From assembly GCF_028583425.1 (NCBI RefSeq), contig NC_072805.1, positions 20,594,001 through 20,658,000 of the forward strand: 64,000 nucleotides of DNA. Direction: 5' to 3'. This DNA comes from Eublepharis macularius (taxonomy: Eukaryota; Chordata; Lepidosauria; Squamata; Eublepharidae). This document shows positions 1 through 10,900 of this stretch, one piece after another (within the stretch, counting starts at the first letter, position 1; every line of letters starts with the position of its first letter). The position numbers and the translations under genes are program-made. Under the pieces are notes generated by a model. The model saw nothing but the letters and a program-made list of their open reading frames with translations. It was not told the origin of the DNA and made no database searches.

Positions 1-1087
1 CCATTGCCTGGTACGGTATGTACATTCCCCCTCTCGGCCAACTGAGTTAATTAATGTAAGGGCTAGCTCCCTTTGGGATCTGATTGGTGAATGCTGTTAA
101 GTAAAACAAGAGGCTGCTGTGTGGGCCCAGTGCCTGCCTGCTGCCGCTGCCACAAGGTAAGGACTGAAATGAAACATGCAATGTTTGGGTGGGAGGGTTT
201 TATTATAATTTGATTTCCTGGGTTTAACAAAACAGCAATTTCAAGGTGCATTTCCAGCTTGTCTGTTTCATTTCTGCACACCCGATACCCACAGTGATAA
301 TAGCAATGCTCCATGGAACAGTATAGTTCCAACTGTTGGGCTTGGGTCCCTGCCAGACAGCAAGAGGCAACTCTGTTTTTTCTCATAAGGTCATTTAGCT
401 TTGGGCAGAAAGCCACGTTAACCCTCCACACCCTCTAGAGAAAAGGAATGGCAGAGTTTTATAATGGTGGCAACACTGAGGGGCCGGCTAGGAACTGGTC
501 TCTGCTTTCCTTGGTTAAGATGAAGGAGTGAACTAGGCATAGACCCATCGTCACGTCACCCTACCAAATGAGATCCCCTGCTTTAACTCGAACTCCCTAA
601 TTGCCCACTCCCATGGTTAATTCTTCCCCTGCACACTTCTCTTCAGACTAGATACTAATGGGAAAAACTAGAGATTAGTTACTTGGGGCCCATCATTTTA
701 GCTTTTCAATCCTGATTTACTGATTATACCAAACTTGTGCTCTACAGGTCACAGGAATTTCAAACTCCTAAGTGCACATCATTTCAAAGCATTCATGTTG
801 AATTGGTGGGGGGGGGATATAAAATGATGCTGCACACACACACAATATATACGGCGAAGACATTCCTTTTGCTGAGAATGTGCTGCGCATCTGACAGGTG
901 ATGATGCATGATTGGGCAATCTACCCTTCAGTGTAGATTGTTTAGCCTCCCTTTCCCAGTTACTTGTACTATGAAACTCTTGTGCCATTGCACATGTCCT
1001 GAACCAATGGTTACTTGACTTGTTTCTCAAGCAAAAGTGCAGAGGAAATAGCTGTTACTATAGCGTATCAGCTAAGGCCGTCTACTT
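1..1087. other. Unassigned flank downstream of OGFOD1
   Basis: No coding exon is recognisable on either strand. The open frames here are short and lack family motifs. In other vertebrates BBS2 lies beyond OGFOD1 in tail-to-tail orientation, so its 3' end could be near, but I could not recognise the BBS2 C-terminus here. A short CA repeat lies near 834-845. Confidence 0.5.
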
Positions 1088-1093
1088 TTTATT
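1088..1093 (-). promoter_or_regulatory. OGFOD1: Candidate OGFOD1 poly(A) signal AATAAA
   Basis: TTTATT on the plus strand reads AATAAA on the minus strand, about 735 nt downstream of the OGFOD1 stop codon. It is the first canonical signal I see on that strand after the stop. If used, it gives a 3' UTR of roughly 0.75 kb that contains the hAT-like element at 1153-1451. No transcript data support it. Confidence 0.45.
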
Positions 1094-1152
1094 GGAACTG
1101 TCACACAGCTGTTTCAGAAATAGCACCATAACCATTCTTGAGTACTTTTAAC

Positions 1153-1451
1153 CAGGGCTTTTTTTAGGCGGGAACGCAGTGGAACAGAGTTCCGGCACCT
1201 CTTGAAAATGGTCACATGACCGGTGGCCCCCCCCCCCGATCCAAGTGCCCTCTGCATCACTGGAGCAGCGTGGAGGGCAATCGAAACTCCCCTCTGTCTG
1301 GAAATCGGGGGGCGGGGCCACCAGCCATGTGACCATTTTCGCTGAGGGTGATTTAAACTTTAAAAAACTCCCCCCCCCTTGTTCCAGATGACCCAAAGTG
1401 ACGTCATTGTGCGGTCCTGAGTTCCACCACTTTTCCCAGAAAACCCCCCTG
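1153..1451 (-). mobile_element. Non-autonomous hAT-like element, family A, copy 1
   Basis: The element starts CAGGGCTTTTTTT and ends in a degraded complement. Perfect 8-bp duplications (cttttaac at 1145-1152 and 1452-1459) flank it, which fits the hAT superfamily. It is 299 bp with no transposase. Inside are two long subterminal inverted arms around a GC-rich segment. Related copies lie at 42189-42515 and 63067-63326; this one is inverted relative to them. It probably lies in the OGFOD1 3' UTR. Confidence 0.85.
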
Positions 1452-1826
1452 CTTTTAACTAAAGCAGCTTTCTCCAGACTTGGAGAAACACTTCTAAGAT
1501 GTTGCTCTAGAAGAGAGGCCATTTTTGCCTCCATCAGCCTTCTGCATCCTTTCCTAGGATGCTTAGATGTGCAAGCCTAACATGAAACTGGGCACAACCA
1601 GAAATTCTAAGACCAAAGCAGACGCTGGCAGCCCATACAGTTTAAGAGAGATGTAGGACGCTGTGGGTCGCTTGCCGAAGGCCACAGAATTGATAGGAGA
1701 CTTCTAGGAGTCTAGACAGTTCTTTCAACCTGCTGCAGAAGCTATTCCCATCCATCTCTTCAGCAGGAAGTCCAGTTCAGTAAACAGGTTTTTCCTCCCT
1801 TCTGGAGAATAATTCTACATTATCAG

Positions 1827-1988
1827 TTATTCATAGTAAACAAAGCAGAAGTCCCAAAATCCAGTTTTCTCAGCTTGTGTTGCTGTCCATTCCAAGCTGC
1901 GGTGGTTGACATATTTCACGAATTTCAGTGTGTCTCGGTCTCTATAAACCAAAGCTAAACAGTTGTTCTCTGGGTTGACAGTTAGCAG
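1827..1988 (-). CDS. OGFOD1: OGFOD1 coding exon 13 with stop
   Basis: Encodes [32 protein letters not shown] and the C-terminus [11 protein letters not shown] followed by TAA at 1829-1827. Acceptor CCTCAAG|CTG. It closely matches the human C-terminus. Confidence 0.96.
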   Translation of the reverse strand: MLTVNPENNCLALVYRDRDTLKFVKYVNHRSLEWTATQAEKTGFWDFCFVYYE

Positions 1989-4900
1989 CTTGAGGAGAGA
2001 ACAAAATGAGAATGGTTAAGAAAGGAAACTGGTTAGAGTTACGCATTTTTGTGGGTAGGGATACATCCATGTCAGCAAAAGAAGATGGTCAATATCTTGA
2101 GCATCCCTGCAGCTATTTCTGGGCTATAATATCCAATATCTTCTCCAAGAAAGTGTGCAAGTTAGACATCTGTTCTGCACTTAGTCACAAAAAGAAACAA
2201 GGCAGTTTTCTGATATTTCTGTAAGAAATCTTCAGTACTCTGATACCCTCGGCCAAACTACTAAGGGATGTGCTTAACTCAGAGGCTAGGATGAAACAAG
2301 CCTGAAAACTGGCTTGGGGGCTGCTCCCCTCAACCTAAGAAGAGATGATGTTTCTTACCTCTTCATCTTCATCTTTTGCAATGTACGAAGTGAAGCCGCC
2401 CCATTCCACATCCCAACCTTGAAAGGAAAAAAAATGTCATTTGAAACTCGTACAGCTTTCAGAGCTACTCCATTCCCGCCCCCCTCGAGATAAAATGATA
2501 CCATCTGAACTGAAGCACAAAAAAGCCACCTGTTAAGCAAGTGTGTTCACCGACTTCAGATTTATATCCTGCTAGCTGACTCAAGAGTCCTCTAGGTAGC
2601 CCGCACAAAGGACACGGTTAAAACGGCCACAATAAGACTGCTTTGGTGCTTCCTATCTTTCAGTCCAGACAGAGGGAGTGCTTCAACCTAGTGATGGGTG
2701 GGAGTGGGAAGTTTTCTAGAAACTAACATGTCGCTGAAGTCTGAGGGAAAAAATTCCTTTTCTAAAACTGCATTGTTTCATTATAATTAACATAGTGAAT
2801 TGAATCAATCAAGCTGGACTATTAAACTCTAATTCAACTTTGTTGAAGGGAGGGTTTGAGGACAGGGCGAGTGCCAGCCTGGAACTACCCCGGGCGGGAT
2901 GAAACCGCAGCGAGGAACACATTGCAGCAAGTCGTGGCCGCGGCATCCGGCATCAACGTCTTCCTCCTCTCAGCATTTATATAGTGCTTAAAATAGCCAC
3001 ATTATCTTTATTGCCAAACAGCCTTGTAAGGTAGGCCGATGGTAAAAATCCAGGGCATCGCACCTTTTGCAGATCAGTGGCCGAATCCACACTACCTATT
3101 TGATTCTACGGCTTTTTCGCAAGTGGCACGCTATTCACACAGATACTCACACGCTTTCCCGTTTCGCGTGTTCCCCGCCATCACTGCACCACTATTGCGC
3201 CTTCCCTCCAAACCACGTGATATTCGCGGAAATCCGTTTTCTTCTCCTTTTTTTTAACAGTGCATAATGGTCGGTATACCGGTTAACCAACCCTAGTGAG
3301 CAGCGGTTTGCGCGAAAAAAGAAACGGTCACCGGAGCATGCGCATGTCGCATGGGGAACGTTTCCCTATTGAGTTCCCCAATTTTCAAGAGTGCAAGGTG
3401 CGGTGGCGTCGCTGACTCCGGGATGGACGCGTGCTGAAAATCCTCCGCTCCTCCCAACCCCCAATTCTCCAAAAAAAGCGACACAAATCTACTTTTGATA
3501 GCTATATTATGAAAATTAACAATACTAAAAAGAAAAAGAACTTACCAAAAGCAGCTAAAAACTTGCAGCTGCTTTTTTCGGCGCCTGAGGAAAGTGCACA
3601 GAGCGAAGGAGCAGAAAAGGAGAGACCCAAAATGGCCGACGGACTTCCTTCTCATACATTTGAAAAGGTACATAATTTAGACATCACTCTAGACCCTCAG
3701 CTAGATAAACTAAAAAATGAAATCTTAGATCAAATTGCTAAACTGATTGCCCCATTCACGGCACAACTGGCTGAAATAAAAGTGGACTTGCAAGCAACAA
3801 ACCTAAAAGCAGATAAAGCCTTAGACGCAAACTTCTCGACACAGAAAGAAGTGAACTTACTGCATGAGGCATTTGAAAACCAACAAGAAAGATTGATCAA
3901 CCTAGAAGTTAATATGAGACAGAATCACCTGAAGCTGAGGGGTATTGATGAACTATTGATACCAAAAGAAAACTTAATGCCTGTAATCACAAAATGGCTG
4001 ACAAAACATCTAGAACTAGAAGGAGTAAACACCATAATCACAAAAGCCTACCGACTTGGAACTCCTAAGCCATATAAGAATAGACCTGTGCCAAGAGACA
4101 TAATCATAGAGATACCTGATCAAAAAATAAGGATGAAAATAATTGAAACAGCTAAAATATCAGGCTCAATATTATTCAATGGATCTCCTGTACAAATATA
4201 CACTGATTTACCGAGAGAAGCACTACTAATAAGGAAGGAACTGAAACCTATCACGGATGCGTTGAGGAAAGCTGACATCAGATATAAATGGATAAATCAT
4301 GTCAAGATATTAGTGATTTTGAACGGAAAACATCATGTTGCTACGAACCTAAGGAACGGAACAGAACTCTTGAACAACATCGGCGTGGAGATACCCATGG
4401 AAACAAACAAGCAAAATCAGAAGAGGAAATCGACGGACATGCTTTCCCCACAGAAGGGAAGTAAGATCCCGATAAGAAATGCCTAGCAGATCTTGAAGAA
4501 CAGAAAATTCTCAATGAACTAAAACAGTTACTGTTGTGTCTTATATATTTTGATTAAGACAAATGGAGATTGGGGGCGGGGGGGGGGGAGAGTGAGGGCT
4601 TTAGCACAGCTCCGTGGTATTAGAACTTTTCATTTGGAAGTTTACTTTCCAAAACTGTGGCGTATAAACAACGACCCAGTTTGAAAGTTCTACAAATAGC
4701 TGTTAGCACTTAAATTGATCGTTAAATTGTTCTTTAGTTAAGAGTGTTCATAAGGAAATTTGATATCTTAGGGGTAAAGAAGGGGAGGGAGGGGGAGAAT
4801 TTAGGGGTTTAAACTCATTAATATCGCAAGTTTTAAGATTTTGGGGGAGGAAGGGAAGGGTTATATAGTTCAGAATAGTACAGGAAGTAACAAATTTATA

Positions 4901-7900
4901 AGGAAATACAACAGCACCTAGATATTTATATAGTTAATTATATTACTAAAAAAAAAAAAATCTACAAAAAAAATCAAATTAAAAATTAAAGATAATAATA
5001 ATAATAGAATAAGGAGAATTATAAGGGAAAACTCCCTAAGGGAAATACAAAACCATTCAACCAAACAAACAAATAAACAAAAAATCAATCCAAACAAACA
5101 AACAAACAAACAAACAAACAGTACCTATAGATAAGAGATAGGGATTAGTTATAAGTGTTCGTGATATAAAAGAGTGGTATTAAAATATAATACCAAACTG
5201 TATGCCTTTTGATGTTTGATATTATTGTAGTAGGTTGGAATTTGTGTTATATAACAGAAGCAGAATTATATATACCATAATATGGTTTCTAAGTTCAAAA
5301 TAACTACTTTGAATGTGAGAGGTTTGGGAAACTCCATAAAGCGGAGAAGAGTTATTTCTTTGTTAGCCAAAACTAAATCTCAGGTGATTTTCTTACAGGA
5401 AACTCATGCTAAAAATAATGATACAGACGTTCTAAAGGCAAGCTGGATTCAATCACAATATTATGCAGCAGGTAATTCTAAATCGAGGGGGGTGGCAATA
5501 CTGTTTACAAAAGATCTACCATTTCAACATAAAAAAACCCTCAAAGATCCTAAAGGGAGATTTATCTTTGTTAAAGGTTCAATTCAGGAACAAAGCTACA
5601 CTTTCGCATCCATTTATGCTCCTAATAATCAACAATTAAATTTCATAGAAGAAACACTAGGAAAACTGGAGAAATTTCAGGAAGGCCATCTCATAGCAGG
5701 GGGGGACCTAAACTATATAATGGATTACAAATGGGACAAAACACACTTTGAGAAAAGTACCACCAAAAAAAATAAAAAGACTAAACTACCACCCATCTTT
5801 AAAAAACACAATCTTATTGACATATGGAGACACCTACACGTAGGGGAAAAAGATTATACTTATTACTCTCAAAGGCACAACACATATACCAGGATTGACT
5901 TTATTTTAGTTTCTGAATCACTGCTTGAGCAAGCGGTTGACTCCCAAATTGGATCATGTTTAATTTCGGACCACTCTTGGGTCAATGTTTTAATAACCTC
6001 AGAAACACAAAAACAGAGCTCCAAACAATGGTGCCTGCCGAAACACTTACTCTACAATCACCAAGCAGCTAAAGAAATAGAAAAGATTTTAGAAAGAGCC
6101 ATAGCTGATAATAATTCTGAAGAAATAAAGGCTAACATACTTTGGGACACAATTAAAACAGTATCAAGAGGACATATTATAGCGCTTTCAGCGAATATAA
6201 ACAAAGAAAAATTAAAATTTAGACAGGAATTAGTAGAAACCATTAAAAGTCTGGAGGAAAAGCACAAACTGACAGGGAGCAAAAAAACGTACCAACAGTT
6301 AACCGCCCAACGCAAAATTCTAGAAACATTTGATAGTAACAGCGTACATAGAAATTTAATTAAGTCTAAGCAAAGATATTGGTTTAACACTCCCAAAGCT
6401 TTAAGAACTCTATCGCATAAAATAAAACAGAAGAATCTGAAAAATAACATCCATCTACTTCAAGATGAAAATAAAGTAAACTGCCATGATTCCAAATCAA
6501 TCTTGCAAGTATTTAGGAAATTTTATACAAACTTGTACTCATCAAGAAACCCCAATCAAACTAAGATTATGGATTTTTTACATTCACTTAAAAACGTAAA
6601 GCAACTAGAAGAGAACCATAGATTAATTTTAGAAAAACCTATTTCCCTACAGGAAACCCTAGAAGCAATCAAATTAGCCAAAAATAATAAAGCCACAGGA
6701 CCTGATGGATACCCATCAGAGTTCTATAAAAAATATGCCACAATACTAGTTCAATATCTAACTAATACATGCAATTTAGTTTTGGATGAATGTAAATTAC
6801 CTCCTACTTGGAATATGGCCGATATAGTAGTTATACATAAACAAGGAAAAGACCCAATAAAAGCTGATTCATATAGACCTATATCTCTTCTTAATCATGA
6901 TTATAAATTATTTACATCAATTCTGGTCAGACGTCTAAACACATTTATAAGCAATTATATCCATAACAATCAGGCAGGCTTTATACCCAAAAGAGAAATT
7001 ACAGATAATATTTACAAAACACTAAATTTGATTGAGTATTGCCAAAATAACAGGACTGAAGCATTGTTCCTATCTCTGGATATTCAAAAAGCGTTCGACT
7101 CGGTGGAGAAAAAATATTTATGTAGCACCCTCCAATTTCTAGGCTTTGGTGAGAAATTCCTAAACACTATTGGAGCTATATACACGCACCCCACAGCTAA
7201 CATTAGACTTAATGGTCTACATTCTGAAAAAATTGCAATTACTAGAGGCACTAGACAGGGCTGCCCATTATCTCCCATACTTTTTGCCATAGCCTTAGAA
7301 CCCTTCGCAATTGCTTTAAGAGAAAATGAAGATATACATGGAATCTCTATCAAAGAGAATTTTTTTAAAATCTCACTTTTCGCTGATGATATGTTAATTT
7401 ACCTAACTAACCCAACAAATTCAATGATATATCTCCACCCCTTGTTATCTGAATTTGGTGCCATATCTGGCCTGGTTGTAAACCAAACAAAATCACAAAT
7501 TCTTCCTATCAATCTCTCTAAAAATACTGAAAATATAATTTCTAAACAGTATAAATACCAATGGGCCTCTAATCATTTACCTTATCTTGGCATTAATATT
7601 TCTTCTAAATTAAACGATCTTATCAAATTGAATCATCAAAGAATAGCAAACCAAATTAAGGAAAAAATCATCAATTGGAATAAACTAAAACTTAGTTGGT
7701 TTGACAGATTCCATCTAATAAAATCATTTATATTACCTAAATTTCTTTTTGTTTTCAGAGCAATCCCAGTAATAATTCCCATAGCACTAATTACTCAATG
7801 GCAAACAATGATCAATAACTTTTTATGGCAAAATAAACATCCAAGAATTTCATTTTCCACGTTGAGACGAAAATCTAGAGATGGAGGTTTTAATTATCCA

Positions 7901-10900
7901 GATCTTAATCTATACCAAGTAGCAACCAGACATCTAAACTTACTTCAACTTATCTCTATGGAAACTACATCAGAATGGATCACTCTTTTCAATATTCAAT
8001 TGGACAAATTCTCCTTTAACGACATTATATGGAACAAACAAATAAATAGACCCAAAAACATTAATAAAAACAAATGTTTATTAGCAATTTTGCAGATATG
8101 GGATAAATTTAAAACTAAACTCATTCCACAAAAATCCAGATTCTCCTCATTTGTTAATCAGCCTTGGTTTCCTCCAGGTCAAGAAACTGGTTTCATAAAG
8201 ATATTCCAACAGGCTAAGATAACAAGATTAATTGATATAGCTACAAATTCAGGCCTGATGGAGAAATCAGAAATAGAAGACAAACTAAAGCAAAAACTGT
8301 TATGGTTTAGATATTTACAGATTAAAAATATGATGGAACAAATAGACATAAAAACAATAATGAAAACTCCCATGACGGAATTTGAAATGATATTACGCTC
8401 CTACACAGCTCAAAAAAAAGGAATGATCTCCATACTCTACACTACATTATTGAGTATTTTGAATAAAAAGCAAATTCTCTGTCAATCCAGCTGGGCCAAA
8501 GATTGCAAAGTAGAACAATCACCTGAGATATGGAATAAGATTTGGAATTCAACTATATTTAGATCAAATGTAATCCTAACTAAGTTGCAAACATTTAAAA
8601 TTATTCACAGGTGGTATCTTACGCCTAAGAGACTATCTTATATATATCCCTCAGCTTCCCCACAATGCTGGAAAAACTGTGGAGAAACGGGTACGTTTGC
8701 CCATTGTTGGTGGGGTTGCCCTTTTATAAAAAATTATTGGGAAAAAGTGATTGAATTAATCAATACAATTACAGGATATGAAATCCCTTTGGATCCCAAA
8801 ATCATTTTTTTAGATCAATGGGATGACTTAAAAATACCTATGATTAGAAAAGAATTGATAGCAACTTTATTAGTAGTAGCAAAAAACGAGATAGCGTTGG
8901 TTTGGAAAAAAGATCACGCACCCTCTGTAGATTCGTGGTTTGAAAAACTATGGAATCATTTTATAATGGAAAAAACTCACAATGACCTGTATATAGCCGA
9001 ACAGTTTCCTACAGAATCCAAGTTCATGGAAAAATGGCTTCCATTCTTTGAACATGTTGAAAAGAATAATATCCAGCCTAAATCAAAAATACTTCAAACA
9101 ATTACTCTTTCTAGCAGCTTTATATTGTAGCCTATTAGTTTTGTTGTATTACATAGTTCTTAATTGTATGTAATTAACTACCTCCTGTATTACAAAAGTT
9201 TTGTACTGGTTACTATTTCAGTTATAGTTATATGTGTAAGTTAGTACGTTGTAATAGTTTAATTGCAATAAATATTAAAACATTAAAAAAAAAAACTTTG
9301 TTGAAGTACAGCAGTAAGTTATTACATTAAATGTTTTAATGCCTTATTTTTTGTCCTAATTTTAGCCATATAAGAAAAGAGTGTATGTGACTGAGCTGAT
9401 CAGGCTTTACCTAGAAACTACTTTACTGGATTACTTGTGAATGTTTCGAATAAAACATGCATTTTCCCCCTCAGTTGCTTTTGGCTATTGGAAAAACTTT
9501 GGAAAGGATAATACAGCCCATCAGATTAACATGATGGACTTTGACTTTTGTTTGTCTGCTAAGTCCAACCAACCAACCCAGACGTTTGGCAAAGTTGTCC
9601 TTTCAATGATTTCTGGTTATTTCCTCCTTCCTCCCTCCCTCTTCTCTGGGGCTAGCTCTTGCAGAGAGCCATTTGCAGGGCTGCCTTCCCATGCCTGCCA
9701 CAGAAACAACCCCACAGAATATGGGCCCCTAGGGATGCTTTTCTGTGCTTTGTGTTGTGCACTTCAGCATCCTAGGAGGATGCTCTCTGGAAGTGCAACT
9801 GCTCAGGAAACAAGAAGACTAGAGCACCCAAATCTTGTACAATCAATTCCTGGGGGTGGGGTGGGGGGGTGGATCCTGGGGATCGGTTCTGCTAAGTGTT
9901 GTGCTTCCCCCTAGCACAGAGCTTCTTGCACCAAAGGAAAAACTCTTTATGCTGGGTGAGCCACAGAATCCAGCCCTATACTTCCATCCCGTCTCATACA
10001 AATGCTTGAGACTGCTAACAGCACCACCCCGACCACTGCATCCAAAGAACAGCAGCAGGCTGAGGGCATACTCCGTAGTCTGGTCACAATGGGGGTAGCA
10101 ACATTTTTTCCACTGTCTTAGCTCTCCAGCTCTATACTTCCATCCTGTCTCATCCAAATGCTTGAGATTGCTAACAACAATGACAACATTCAATTTATAT
10201 ACTGCCATTTATGTCAACTTAACACCCAATCACTCAGAGCAATTTACAAAGTATGTTGTTATTATCCCCACAAATATCACCTTGTGAGGTGGGTGGGGCT
10301 GAGAGAGCTCTGAGAGAGCTCTGACTGACCCAAAGTCACCCAAGCTGGCTTCAAGCGGAGGAATCAAATTCAGTCCTCCAGATTAGAGTCCTGGTGCTCT
10401 TAACCACTACACCAAGCTGGTGTAACAGCACTTCCCCGCCCCAGCAAAACTGACCTTCACATCCACAGAACAGCAGCAGATCGAGGGCAAACTCCGTAGT
10501 CTGGGCATCATGGACTAGGGTGTAGCAACCTTTTGTCCACCGTCTCAGCTCTCCAGTGCACTGAGGGACACTTGAGCCTGATGGAGGAGGAAAACATTAG
10601 GCATGCTTTTCATCAAGTGCTAGATTTTGCAGCATTACATCTCTTTGGTCAATGTGGTGTAGTAGTTAGAGCATCAGAGCAGGATCTGGGGGAACCAAGA
10701 CTGAATCTCCTACTCGGCCATGGAAGCTCGCTGGATGACCTTGGGTCAGCCATACACCCTTGGAACTTAACTTCCTCACAGGCCTTTTGTGGGAATAAAA
10801 TGGACGAGAGGAGAATTATATAAGCCACCTTGGGCCCCCAAAGGAGAGAAAGGTGGGGGACAGATATTGTAAAATAAAAATAAATTTTAAAAAATCTGGC

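Larger units (their letters stand above)
2849..9293 (+). mobile_element. Full-length L1 LINE, both ORFs open
   Basis: A 6.4-kb non-LTR retrotransposon antisense to OGFOD1 in its intron 11. The exact 13-bp duplication aactttgttgaag (2836-2848 and 9294-9306) fixes both ends. Parts: 5' region 2849-3430, ORF1 3431-4486, spacer 4487-5281, ORF2 5282-9130, then a 3' UTR with AATAAA at 9267-9272 and a short A tail. Both frames run from start to stop without a break, so the copy looks recent and possibly competent. Its tail of about 10 A is short for a very new insertion. Confidence 0.95.

Noticed and set aside
1-1800. 3' end of BBS2 on the plus strand
   Set aside because: Expected from gene order, but no BBS2 C-terminal sequence or splice structure could be recognised.
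3431-9130. L1 ORFs as host genes
   Set aside because: Endonuclease, RT and ORF1 folds plus flanking duplications mark a retrotransposon.
9441-9914. 157-residue plus-strand frame in OGFOD1 intron 11
   Set aside because: Low-complexity segments, no family pattern, inside an intron.
10016-10129. Exon-11 copy as a functional mutually exclusive exon
   Set aside because: No good acceptor, altered donor, and loss of the first seven codons. Kept as a relic.
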